64,000 nt of DNA from Tubulanus polymorphus (lineage: Eukaryota > Nemertea > Palaeonemertea > Tubulaniformes > Tubulanidae). How positions within the stretch are numbered: the stretch's first letter is position 1; every line of letters starts with the position of its first letter. The notes under the pieces are model-generated. The model was given only the letters and a program-made list of their open reading frames with translations, had not been told where the DNA came from and ran no database searches. The position numbers were made by a program, and so were the translations under genes. Below are positions 35,040-46,179 of the stretch, one piece after another. The stretch is from the NCBI RefSeq assembly GCF_964204645.1, contig NC_134030.1, positions 16,497,110 through 16,561,109 of the forward strand, given 5' to 3'.

Positions 35040-36535
35040 GACCCTGTTTGCTGGATAATGACGACATCCGAATCGTCTTTTGAACAGGAGATAAGTGAAA
35101 TGAATGCAAAATATACACCGATGAAAATATTACTCATTGGCCCTATCTGGCTCTAATATATTATGGTAATATACTCATTGGCCCTATCTGGCTCTGATAT
35201 ATTATGGTGTGAAGCAATGAAGATATCGAAAGTTGTTTAACCTTGGAGAGGTATATCGGTGACACTAGAAAGCCTATAGTATTCCTTGTGGGTTTTTACA
35301 TCATGTCCCAAGTGCCATGGCATCTCATGGCAATCATAATATTGAATGAGTAATCAAATAATTAGCTTCAATGAACTCTATTTTCGGGTACAGAAAAACA
35401 TGTGGTTCCCACATGCTGTCATCAGATCAAGAATTTATTGCTATGGTACAGCCAGGATAAAATATTCCTGTCAGCAACTACGATCTACGAAAATGACTAA
35501 CCAATGAATGACGGAATAACTTCAACTCGGATTTATTATTATTATTTAAGCACTAATTAACGAGTACCGGTTTGCTACAACACAAAAAACAACTACATTT
35601 AGCGGAAAATTGTGATAATTTGACAATTTACAATTCCAGCCATAGCGTAGTGCTGGCATACGTCGAATACGAGTGAGAGGTTAGAACTGTGCATTTACAG
35701 AAATGCCCAGAAAATGTATACAGATAGAAGTTCATGGTTTACCAAATCTATTTAATTCTACGTGAAGCGAAACGCGAAGAATTTGAGGAAAATACTGAAT
35801 ACAAATCCAACACTACTAATACACAACTCTTACAATACCGGTTAAGGAAACACAAATTCAACTTAATACACAGATTACAACATTCCAATTGCAACTAAAA
35901 CGCAATCATTTCAATGGCAACTCAAGGTTTGGTTGCGCATGTGTCCTGGGGCAATTAAAAGCCTTCATAGCATGTTAATTGACGGTGAGAGTCTCAGATT
36001 GAGTACACCCTAGATGCCACTGACTTGCACAAGACGTGCCTCCAAATACCAAAATTATATCTTGGCTGCACCATAATTAACAAACTAAAATTGGTCAATA
36101 AACAAAATTTTCAGTTTTTTGAGGCGACTAATATAATAGCATACATACCTGTGAAACAGTGGCAATGTACTTTCTGAGAGATGTCGAACATATCCTTTCT
36201 GGATGACTTATATCTGGACACGATGTCACGATTTCCTTCAGTTCTGAGCTTCCAGTAAATGGAGTTATCGCATTTGGCCGCTCAAACACATACATGTTTG
36301 CTTTCAGGATCTCCCTTTGACAGCATCTCCCTTTGCACTCAGCATATCTATAGACATGATTCTTCCATACGGCCGTCTTTGCAGGCCGTAACTGCAGGAA
36401 GTTGCGAATATTTTATCATACGACCATAGGCCTTTCTCCACAGGAGTCAACGGATGAAAGTTGACAAGATTCTACCATACGACCTTCTCTGCATGCGTCA
36501 ACAGATAGAAGGTTGAAAGATTCAATCATAAGATT
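34794..36535. repeat. Segmental duplicate block, left copy
   Basis: This block matches 49494-51290 in the same orientation with high identity. It comprises the middle of the mariner-like transposase, about 550 bp of non-coding sequence, and one recombinase-exon unit. The left copy is continuous with the transposase C-terminal part and with the tandem array. The right copy is joined to BEL gag. Confidence 0.85.
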
Positions 36536-38651
36536 TGTTGGATCCTCGGATTCGAATTGGGTGTGGGGGGCGTTGGCAATCCACGAACATAAGATAACGC
36601 GACTTGTAGTATAATGACGTAATGTATGTTTTCTCGATAATATTCAATACGACGACGACGACGAACCACTAAGACGGTTTAACACATTATGTTCCCAAGT
36701 CCCACGACCAGAGCTCAAAGAGAACGGTTTAACTGCCAGAAATGCTTTAATACAGCAATAGTCGCGCTTAAGTGCTTGGTGACCACCAAGGCGTGTATGG
36801 GCGGCCATTCCCGCCAAAAATCAGCTAAATTTGGCGGAAAATTGTGATAATTTGACAATTTACAATTCCAGCCATAGCGTAGTGCTGGCATACGTCGAAT
36901 ACGAGTGAGAGGTTAGAACTGTGCATTTACAGAAATGCCCAGAAAATGTATACAGATAGAAGTTCATGGTTTACCAAATCTATTTAATTCTACGTGAAGC
37001 GAAACGCGAAGAATTTGAGGAAAATACTGAATACAAATCCAACACTACTAATACACAACTCTTACAATACCGGTTAAGGAAACACAAATTCAACTTAATA
37101 CACAGATTACAACATTCCAATTGCAACTAAAACGCAATCATTTCAATGGCAACTCAAGGTTTGGTTGCGCATGTGTCCTGGGGCAATTAAGCGCATAATG
37201 TGCTTTTGAGATGCCTTCATAGCATGTTAATTGACGGTGAGAGTCTCAGATTGAGTACACCCTAGATGCCACTGACTTGCACAAGACGTGCCTCCAAATA
37301 CCAAAATTATATCTTGGCTGCACCATAATTAACAAACTAAAATTGGTCAATAAACAAAATTTTCAGTTTTTTGAGGCGACTAATATAATAGCATACATAC
37401 CTGTGAAACAGTGGCAATGTACTTTCTGAGAGATGTCGAACATATCCTTTCTGGATGACTTATATCTGGACACGATGTCACGATTTCCTTCAGTTCTGAG
37501 CTTCCAGTAAATGGAGTTATCGCATTTGGCCGCTCAAACACATACATGTTTGCTTTCAGGATCTCCCTTTGACAGCATCTCCCTTTGCACTCAGCATATC
37601 TATAGACATGATTCTTCCATACGGCCGTCTTTGCAGGCCGTAACTGCAGGAAGTTGAGAATATTTTATCATACGACCATAGGCCTTTCTCCACAGGAGTC
37701 AACGGATGAAAGTTGACAAGATTCTACCATACGACCTTCTCTGCATGCGTCAACAGATAGAAGGTTGAAAGATTCAATCATAAGATTTGTTGGATCCTCG
37801 GATTCGAATTGGGTGTGGGGGGCGTTGGCAATCCACGAACATAAGATAACGCGACTTGTAGTATAATGACGTAATGTATGTTTTCTCGATAATATTCAAT
37901 ACGACGACGACGACGAACCACTAAGACGGTTTAACACATTATGTTCCCAAGTCCCACGACCAGAGCTCAAAGAGAACGGTTTAACTGCCAGAAATGCTTT
38001 AATACAGCAATAGTCGCGCTTAAGTGCTTGGTGACCACCAAGGCGTGTATGGGCGGCCATTCCCGCCAAAAATCAGCTAAATTTAGCGGAAAATTGTGAT
38101 AATTTGACAATTTACAATTCCAGCCATAGCGTAGTGCTGGCATACGTCGAATACGAGTGAGAGGTTAGAACTGTGCATTTACAGAAATGCCCAGAAAATG
38201 TATACAGATAGAAGTTCATGGTTTACCAAATCTATTTAATTCTACGTGAAGCGAAACGCGAAGAATTTGAGGAAAATACTGAATACAAATCCAACACTAC
38301 TAATACACAACTCTTACAATACCGGTTAAGGAAACACAAATTCAACTTAATACACAGATTCCAACATTCCAATTGCAACTAAAACGCAATCATTTCAATG
38401 GCAACTCAAGGTTTGGTTGCGCATGTGTCCTGGGGCAATTAAACGCATAATGTGCTTTTGAGATGCCTTCATAGCATGTTAATTGACGGTGAGAGTCTCA
38501 GATTGAGTACACCCTAGATGCCACTGACTTGCACAAGACGTGCCTTCAAATACCAAAATTATATCTTGGCTGCACCATAATTAACAAACTAAAATTGGTC
38601 AATAAACAAAATTTTCAGTTTTTTGAGGCGACTAATATAATAGCATACATA

Positions 38652-38900
38652 CCTGTGAAACAGTGGCAATGTACTTTCTGAGAGATGTCGAACATATCCT
38701 TTCTGGATGACTTATATCTGGACACGATGTCACGATTTCCTTCAGTTCTGAGCTTCCAGTAAATGGAGTTATCGCATTTGGCCGCTCAAACACATACATG
38801 TTTGCTTTCAGGATCTCCCTTTGACAGCATCTCCCTTTGCACTCAGCATATCTATAGACATGATTCTTCCATACGGCCGTCTTTGCAGGCCGTAACTGCA
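38652..38900 (-). pseudogene. Recombinase-like exon (array copy 3; copies also near 36148-36400, 37400-37655, 50868-51120)
   Basis: The minus strand reads NAITPFTGSSELKEIVTSC, HPERICSTSLRKYIATVSQ and then a GTATGT donor at the exon edge. This is the same exon type as 20627-20759 (MRKYLATTSQ followed by GTAATG) of the finger/recombinase-like gene. The Arg in SLRKYIAT corresponds to the box II Arg region of tyrosine recombinases. The following MGH...Y exon is not in the unit, so the copies cannot make a full enzyme. Upstream codons are interrupted by frame changes. Confidence 0.6.
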
Positions 38901-39046
38901 GGAAGTTGAGAATATTTTATCATACGACCATAGGCCTTTCTCCACAGGAGTCAACGGATGAAAGTTGACAAGATTCTACCATACGACCTTCTCTGCATGC
39001 GTCAACAGATAGAAGGTTGAAAGATTCAATCATAAGATTTGTTGGA
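38894..39046 (-). repeat. 51-bp repeats in coding phase
   Basis: On the minus strand three degenerate 17-residue units follow each other, typified by MVESCQLSSVDSCGERP and ESFNLLSVDACREGRMV. Equivalent repeats lie in the other array copies. The block near 51120-51290 has one additional unit. The multiple-of-three period may reflect past coding function, though stops now follow. Confidence 0.55.
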
Positions 39047-39300
39047 TCCTCGGATTCGAATTGGGTGTGGGGGGGCGTTGGCAATCCACGAACATAAGAT
39101 AACGCGACTTGTAGTATAATGACGTAATGTATATTTTCTCGATAATATTCAATACGACGACGACGACGAACCACTAAGACGGTTTAACACATTATGTTCC
39201 CAAGTCCCACGACCAGAGCTCAAAGAGAACGGTTTAACTGCCAGAAATGCTTTAATACAGCAATAGTCGCGCTTAAGTGCTTGGTGACCACCAAGGCGTG

Positions 39301-40632
39301 TATGGGCGGCCATTCCCGCCAAAAATCAGCGTTTCGTCTATTTGTCTGTACTTTGACAAAATGTCATAGTACACCGCCAAAATGTGTAAGCGTAACGTCA
39401 AATTGTGTAATGCGGCTAAATAACATGGGGGGCGACACTGTACGGACAGTATTTTGCGGTATTTTTCTCGCTTTGCGATCATCTCACGGTCGTCTCATTG
39501 AAATAATTTTGCGAGTATCAAATCGACAAATCGTATCATATTCCCTAAACCCAATAAAATGAATTTATTATTACTTTTATTAGTTAACTCGGAACTCATG
39601 AACTCAAGATGTCGTCTCAGGTATGGAGGCCCTATATGGAAGCCCTGAGACGACACCTTGGGTTCATGAGTTCCCCAGTTCATAACTTCCAGAGTTTATG
39701 ATATTTCGAGTTTATTTGGGCATGTACAACACTATGAAATTATGCGACATAAAGAATCCTATTATAAGGATGTTAAATCCGATTACGTCATGAATTAACT
39801 AAAAAAATGATGTCCCGCATCAACCAAGACTGGTTGACTGTGCCCAATTCTGCACTGGCAGTCATATGAAGTCGACCGGCAACCAGTCTATCATCAGACA
39901 GCTTTCTTGATGGTTTATAGAAAATAAATAGATGTTTAAAAACTTCTCATAACGAGCGTTTGTTATCTTTTTCATCATTAAAACCCGAGCAGATTCATCG
40001 AGAGTCACCGGTTATTCGGAGTCACCCTTCTCTCTAGCCCGCGCACAGAAAATCCGAGCTACCTACCAGAGGAGGAACGGAGGCGCCCTTCAACATACCA
40101 TTAATCGCTGGTTATTCAGTGTCGTCTGAGCCTGAGACGCGGGTCTTTGATAGAGCATCGTGTTTACATTCGACGTTTCGGTATCGCAGGCTTTTTTCAT
40201 TAGACGAACTCATGAACTTGAGAACTCAGGAAGTTATGAACTCGGAACTCATGAACTCAAGATGTCGTCTCAGGGCTTCCATAGGTTTACGGCAAAGTAT
40301 TTACTTCCGCTATTTTACCGTACATTATTACTATATATTATAGTATTAACTAACTAAAGTAACAATAAAATCATTTTATTGGGTTTAGGGAATATGATAC
40401 GATTTGTCGATTTGATACTCGCAAAATTATTTCAATAAAACGACCTTGAGATGATCGCAATGCGAGAAAAAAAACGCAAAATACTGTCCGTACAGTGTCG
40501 CCCCCTGTGTTATTTAGCCGCAATACACAATTTGACGTTACGCTAACACATTTTGGCGGTGTACTATGACATTTTGTCAAAGTACAGAAAAATAGACGGA
40601 ACGCAGATTTTTGGCGGGAATGGCCACCCATA
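39301..40632. mobile_element. DNA element with ~285-bp TIRs, 6-bp target duplication
   Basis: Arms 39301-39588 and 40345-40632 are inverted copies starting TATGGGYGGCCATTCCCGCC. Flanking GGCGTG occurs at 39295-39300 and 40633-40638. The interior has further hairpins around AACTCATGAACTCAAGATGT (39590-39680 and 40205-40280). No transposase is encoded; the superfamily is uncertain. The first 30 bases of its TIR also occur at the boundaries of the other array units. Confidence 0.78.
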
Positions 40633-40728
40633 GGCGTGAGCCAACGATAATAATATAATAACGGTATAGAAATATATATCTATTAAGCTATTGATCCCTA
40701 AAAATCAGCTCGTACATCCCCCCCCCTC
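40633..40728 (-). repeat. BEL polypurine tract and LTR 5-prime segment
   Basis: The minus strand shows GGAGGGGGGGGA followed at 40716 by TGTACGAGCTGATTTTTAGG. The LTR continues to 40633, where the TIR element interrupts it, and resumes at 39300, ending ...TTATACTACA near 39110. Beginning TGTA and ending TACA is consistent with LTR termini. The reconstructed LTR is only about 275 bp. Confidence 0.65.
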
Positions 40729-41028
40729 CAAACGAACGTAAAGGACGTTTAAACTAATTACGTCGTAATACATAATAAATCGAAACTAATAAACTAAACG
40801 AATGAGCAATACCAACTAATACTAGATATGATCAACTTACTAACGATTTCCAATAATTATTTAAGATCTATAAGATTTTACCTAAGTGCTAATTGGCTTA
40901 ACTAAGTTTTAGCTTACACTAGGAACTCCGTAAATATAATACATACAATAGTTTCTGTTTCCTTCCATAGAACGTCAAAGTCAAGTGATCATATTCAACG
41001 GAACGAATCAGAGTTCTTATAAACCCAG
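40729..41028. other. A/T-rich BEL 3-prime untranslated segment
   Basis: Non-coding tail between the integrase stop and the polypurine tract; no other feature seen. Confidence 0.6.
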
Positions 41029-41973
41029 TTATGTCGAGTCACATTCTAACAAAACGCACTTGTTTATCGGACGGTCGATTGTAGATTTCGCCGTTTTTAT
41101 GGTCACTCGTCTAACGATGTCATCTGTACCAGGCAAGATGGCAATTATTCGACCCAATGGCCATTCGCTACGATGAACACGATCATCGACGACCAGCACC
41201 AGATCGCCGATTTTAATGTTTCTTCGCTTCTTACACCATTTTTGTCTCTCTTGCAACATAGGCAAATATTCTCGAGCATATCGGATCCAGAACTGGTCGG
41301 CCAAATACTGCACGTGCCTCCAGCTTCGACGGCAGTATTGATCGGTTTTCTCGAACTTCCCTGGTGGCAGCCCAGGGCCGGATCTAAGGAGCAGAAGGTG
41401 GTTCGGAGTCAGTGCATGCAAATCGTTGGGATCATCGCTCACAGGAGTCAGTGGTCTTGAATTCATGATTGCTTCAGCCTCACAAATGAATGTACGCAGA
41501 CCTTCGTCGTTCAATATCTGTTGCCGTAGAGTTACGTTCAGGATTTTTCTTATAGAACGGATGCACCTTGCCCATACTCCTCCCCAATGGGATGCAGATG
41601 GAGGGTTGAAAATCCACTGAGTCCCCTTTTGCATGAGACATTCGTGTATCTTGGCCTGATTCCAACTTTCCACTGCATCACGCAACTCTCGTTCACCGCC
41701 TGTGAAGTTGGTGCCATTGTCGCTTCTTATTATCTCTGGTTGTCCTCTTCTTGCAATAAACCGTCGTTGAGCGTTGATAAACGAGGGGGTCGATAAATCA
41801 TCCGTGACCTCGATATGTACCGCCCTTATATTAAGACATGTGAAGACGCAACCATACCGTTTCACTATAACACGACCTCGTTTTGCGTTGTATGGACCAA
41901 ACAAATCGACGCCTACGTTAGTAAACGGCGGCTCGGATAAATTGGTACGATCCACCGGTAGGTCAGCCATCAT
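41029..41973 (-). pseudogene. BEL integrase core, catalytic Glu replaced
   Basis: A 314-codon open frame holds TNVGVDLFGPY (first catalytic Asp), IIRSDNGTNFTGGEREL (second Asp) and SASHWGGVWARCIRSIRK. In BEL/Pao integrases the last motif carries the catalytic Glu in GGVWER; here it is Ala. The C-terminal region with DLVLVVDDRVHRSEWPLGRI is well kept. Length and continuity suggest a young copy apart from the active-site loss. Stop is just before the long A/T-rich tail leading to the polypurine tract. Confidence 0.9.
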
Positions 41974-41999
41974 CTGGGACTCTGGTTTACCATGGTTCT

Positions 42000-42812
42000 T
42001 CTTGCAATCGACGCATCTTCCCAGTACATGTCGAACGGCTGAATTACCATTTATTTACCAATATTTCGTTCTCAGCATTGCGAGTGTAAACTGGCGACCA
42101 CCATGCGCCCAAATCAGATGATAATATTCGATGATCAACTTGGTAACGTGACAGTTCTTCGGTAGAATGATAGGGTATTTCCTAGCGTCGTCTATGGAAG
42201 ATTTCCTCAGCCGTCCACCGACTCGTAATATATATATAATATACCATCAACCATCATAGGATTCAGCTTTCGAATTCTACTCGACTTCTTAACATCACGT
42301 TTTCCACCTTCGGAACTGAATGAGACGACGTCGGGTAACCTCTCAACTTCGTCAGGAAAATGCCATTTTTGAATTATCTTCAGTATAGACTTCTCGGCAC
42401 TTCTCATCTCCAGTACACTAATTGGTTCTGAGGACTGTAATTTATTCACGTACCGCAGCATCCAGGTAACACATTTCGTCAGTCGATACCATGATGAACA
42501 TCTCTTAAACGCGGCGTGGAAACAATCGTCTTCTACGTCAGGTTGCAACCCGCTGTTTTTTACTCTGCCATTTTTCAGGACTAATGTAGTTTTCTTCACT
42601 TCAACGTCATCGTCTGGAACAGGGTGGACTTGAGATGACCGTGGCCATTCGGCATCGGGTTTCCTCAAAAATTCGGGACCATGTTTCCAAACTTCATTCT
42701 TCATGAATGCGTCGACTTTCTGACCACGTGATGCATCATCGGCTGGGTTAGATTTCCCATCTATGAATCTCCATTGTTCTGGTTCAATACGACTTCGATA
42801 TCGGTACATCAA
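42000..42812 (-). pseudogene. BEL RNase H C-terminus and integrase zinc domain
   Basis: The frame 42812-42207 contains KSNPADDASRG, which ends the RNase H module of BEL pol, and a long linker ending KLNPMMVDGILYI. In another frame at 42200-41980 the zinc-binding domain is legible, with a HLIWAHGG His pair and a CVDCKKNHG Cys pair, and one in-frame stop before the second pair. Confidence 0.8.
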
Positions 42813-44380
42813 GTTCTCTTCTCAGCATCTTGTCGTTTTTAACGGACAGCGTGGCTGCAGCTAAAACGAGGAATAGTCGTAGTCTTAATAGTCGGAGCTA
42901 CTCTAGCTTTTCTCATCAAAAATATGGGCTTTCTTCTGCGATCTCAAGGCGTATGTAGCTTACCGATGCGTAACCGACCTCGAAAGCATCCGTGAAGTGG
43001 TGTAGTTGAGCATCTATAACGTCTCCGAATCCCATTGGTTTCAAACATCTATCCATTGTATAACCGTACAACTTGGGCAGGGAGATCAACCATTCATTCC
43101 ATTGAACCAGTTTTTCTTCAGGTAAGTTATCGTCCCATCCCAATTTAAGCTTGACCAATGACTGCATCAGAATCTTTGAAACGAGTATTACTGGCGCTGC
43201 AAAACCAAGGGGGTCGTATAGTGCGCTTGTTACGGACAGAATACCTCTTCTCGTCGCCGGTTGATCACCGGGGGTCACACGGAACCCAAACGTATCTTTC
43301 TCCATATTCCATAATACGCCTAGTGCCCTGTCGACTGGTAACTCTTCAAAGCACATGTTCTTTACCGGAGGTGCCCTCTCTTCTTCCGGAATGGCCTCTA
43401 TCACCTTCTTTGAATTTGAAGCGAATTTGGTTATATGGAAACCACCCATCTGGAGTAGTTTTATGACGTTCAATGCCAATTCTTTGCAACATTCGTCGGT
43501 CTTCACGGATTTCAGCATGTCGTCGACATAGAAATTCTTCATTATAGTATCGGTAACCTGCGGGTCGAACGAACCTTCATTATCGGTAGCTGTTTTTCTC
43601 AATACAAAGTTACAGCAGCTAGGAGGTGCACTTTCATGTGATATTCATCAGCCGTTTTCCAAAATCATCAGTAGACCACCATAAGAACCTCAAGGCATCG
43701 CGTTGTTCAGGGATCACTCTCACCTGATGAAACATTGATTCTACATCAGCAACCAACACAATGGGTTCTTGCCTAAATCCCACCAATATACCAATTAAGG
43801 TGTTTGTCATATCGGGACCATGATACAACTGTTCGTTCAGCGATACACCATTATACGTAGCTGAGCAATCGAAGACGACTCTAAGTTTCTTCTTCTGCGG
43901 GTGATACACTGGGTGGTGCGGCAAATACAATAGCAAACCATCGGTGTTGACTTCTTCAGGCGGTACCATTTCAGCAAAGTCGCAGACTAAAAGATCTTCG
44001 ATAAATTTTCTATATCCAGTTCGACGCTCTACATTCTCGCGAAATCCTGGCATCAATGGTTTCAGTCTTGATTCGGCCATCTTACGATTATTAGGCGGAC
44101 ACGGAGGTGACACCTTAAATGGAAGTGCCATTTCATAATGGCCGCCTTTCAAACTCACGGTACCTTCCATTATAGCCAACACCTTCTTATCATTTACCCA
44201 AATCATCTGCTGATCATCTCCGACGTCCCCAAATTCTCGGTTGAAGTAATACAGCAGTCGTTTGTCCAATGAATCATCAATATTTACCGCATTACTGCTA
44301 CGGATGGGTCTTCTACCATTCTTACCAAGGGGCCCCGTTGACGGCCCATCCGAACATTGTTCGGACAGCATATGGACCAT
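42813..44380 (-). pseudogene. BEL reverse transcriptase and start of RNase H
   Basis: The first frame (44380-43634) has LPHHPVYHPQKKKLRVVFDC, then EQLYHGPDMTNTLIGILVGF and ADVESMFHQVRV, with the first catalytic Asp of the palm. A short deletion/frameshift around 43610-43640 removes part of the segment before the next motif. The second frame (43602-42916) has MKNFYVDDML, the intact YVDD catalytic box, and GGFHITKFASNSKKV. It ends with a connection domain and the start of RNase H (LHHFTDAFEVGYASVSY). BEL RT signature spacing is otherwise kept. Confidence 0.9.
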
Positions 44381-44446
44381 TTCTCACGGCTGGCTTCACC
44401 TACATAGGTTCCATTGCTCTACAGTTATCGTTACCAATTAACAGCT

Positions 44447-45066
44447 CTACGTTAACATCATATTTGGTATGAAGACGCCATCGAAATGAGACCATTTCTT
44501 AACTTCGCTTTGAGACAGAATATCTTCTCTGGTAACAGGAATATCGGGCGTCGAGAAGACCATAGGCAATTCCAATTTCTCCATCTCATCAACATCGCTT
44601 ATCAACAACTTAGTTACCATGGTTCCTGCGTTGTCGGAATGACCCATTGTCAAGAAATAGTGGTTTTCCGAGTGTTGGCGTTCAGCTTATTCATCAACTG
44701 TGTAGTACAAAACGTCGCTGTAGAACCAGTGTCCAAAAGAGCATATACCAATTGAAGTTCACCATTTTCAAATGCTCTTACCAATACTGGAACGATCGGC
44801 ATACTTATCTTCTCCTTTTGACTAGTCTTGGTTATAGAACCATTTTTCACCTTTTCGGGGTTATGCAATGACGAGTGATGTGCGCCATTACAGATGTTGC
44901 ATTTACTTCGAGGTTTCCAACATTCTCTAGACCGATGCCTAGGGAGGAAGCAATTAAAGCATAGGGCTTTATCTCTCACGAATTTCACCTTCTCTTCATA
45001 GGTAAATCTACTGAAACCACTACAATTTACCAGCAAGTGCTCGTTACTGCAATGTGGACATCTCAA
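44447..45066 (-). pseudogene. BEL nucleocapsid zinc knuckles and aspartic protease
   Basis: Zinc-binding Cys/His groups CPHCSNEHLLVNC, CFNCFLPRHRSREC and CNICNGAHHSSLH come first. A VYALLDTGSTATF motif follows, the DTGS active site of a retropepsin-like protease. After a frameshift near 44650 the protease-to-RT linker (LISDVDEMEKLELPMVF, TREDILSQSEVKKWSHF) continues to 44447. The knuckles are intact; the ORF is broken. Confidence 0.88.
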
Positions 45067-45187
45067 CGGTTTCTTAGTCGCTGGTGGTAGATTTACGGTC
45101 GTTTCTGACGATGGACCAACTATTTCTTCCGATTGGCGCGTGATGAATGTCTTCCCCTTTTTATCTGCATATTTGTGATCCTTGATA

Positions 45188-45754
45188 TCAGAGATATCGC
45201 CGAAAACGGTGTGTTGCTATTCTGGCTTCTTTCTCTACAAACTCCGCAATATCGCCAAAGTTGACATCCCGTTGCTGCTTTTCATTAATCGTATCAGCTA
45301 TGCTGCGCCAACGTTTCCTCAGGTCGTAGGGCAGGCGATTCACTACCTTTCGTAGAGAATCTGGGTTTTCGATCTTATTAAGATAGCCAACTGCCTTTAA
45401 CGCATTTCCACAACTGGTCAACTTTATGGAAAACTTCTTCAAACCATTCCTATCTTCCGATCTAAAGGCTGGGCCCTTGGTAATTTCGTCGACGTATGCT
45501 GTAGCAATTCGATAGTTCTGACCATAACGCTTCTTCGGTGCATCTTTAGCTTCTAAGTATGCCGAATCATCACTTCGAGTTAAATAACTTCTTACCAACT
45601 CTTTCACTTCGCCAGACGTGTACTGAGCAAGATAATACATCCTCGACGTATTACTTGACGTTCTTGTTTCGATCAGCTGTTCGAATGCCTTAATAAACGA
45701 TATATACTGCAATGCGTTACCACCAAATATTTGAAAGGCTGAATCCAAGAACAT
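45188..45754 (-). pseudogene. BEL gag, conserved central domain (DUF1759-like)
   Basis: A 188-codon open frame contains QIFGGNALQYISFIKAFEQL, RMYYLAQYTSGEVKELVRS, KKRYGQNYRIATAYVDEITK and SLRKVVNRLPYDLRKRW, the conserved retrotransposon gag block of BEL/Pao. Its first ~40 codons are duplicated in inverted orientation at 48640-48759. A frameshift near 45190 separates it from the zinc-knuckle part. Confidence 0.88.
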
Positions 45755-46179
45755 GTCTATCGCACTTTTGAGCCCAAATGTCTACTTTTACTTAGTAGCC
45801 ACTTGAGAACAATAAGCAATTAACGATATCAGCTACTTTTCCAGTAGTATACATTTCAAAACAGTCACTCTGAAATAGTATTCCTTTCAATTCGGTTGCT
45901 TTTCTATAGTGGCTGTTTCGAAGAGTCTACTATTGAAAAGTGACCATTTTGAAACATCTGGTTTCGATAGTGCACACTAGCAGTAGAGGTGACTGTAAAA
46001 CCACCCGCCTGTTAACAGTGACTGTGTGATAGTAACTCCTACCATAGCAGCTACTCTCAAAACACATCGTTTCTAAAAGTCAACTATTGAAAAGTGACCA
46101 TTTTGAGATCGCTTGCTAGATTCCCTGTTATAAATACATGGTAGCAACATATGCTTCAAATTTGCAGTGATACGTGACA

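Larger units (their letters stand above)
35590..39330. repeat. Three tandem copies of a ~1.25-kb unit with a recombinase-like exon
   Basis: Unit landmarks (GCGGAAAATTGTGATAATTT) start at 35602, 36834 and 38086, giving periods of 1232 and 1252 bp. The first unit lacks 20 bp near 35960. The units are nearly identical, implying recent amplification. Read on the minus strand, each contains 34 bp of the TIR element terminus, a BEL LTR 3-prime part and leader, a short gag start, 51-bp coding-phase repeats, a recombinase-like exon and non-coding sequence. A fourth partial copy is at 50290-51290. Confidence 0.9.

Noticed and set aside
41173-41460. Plus-strand frames antisense to the BEL integrase and RT
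   Set aside because: Shadows of the conserved minus-strand pol frames.
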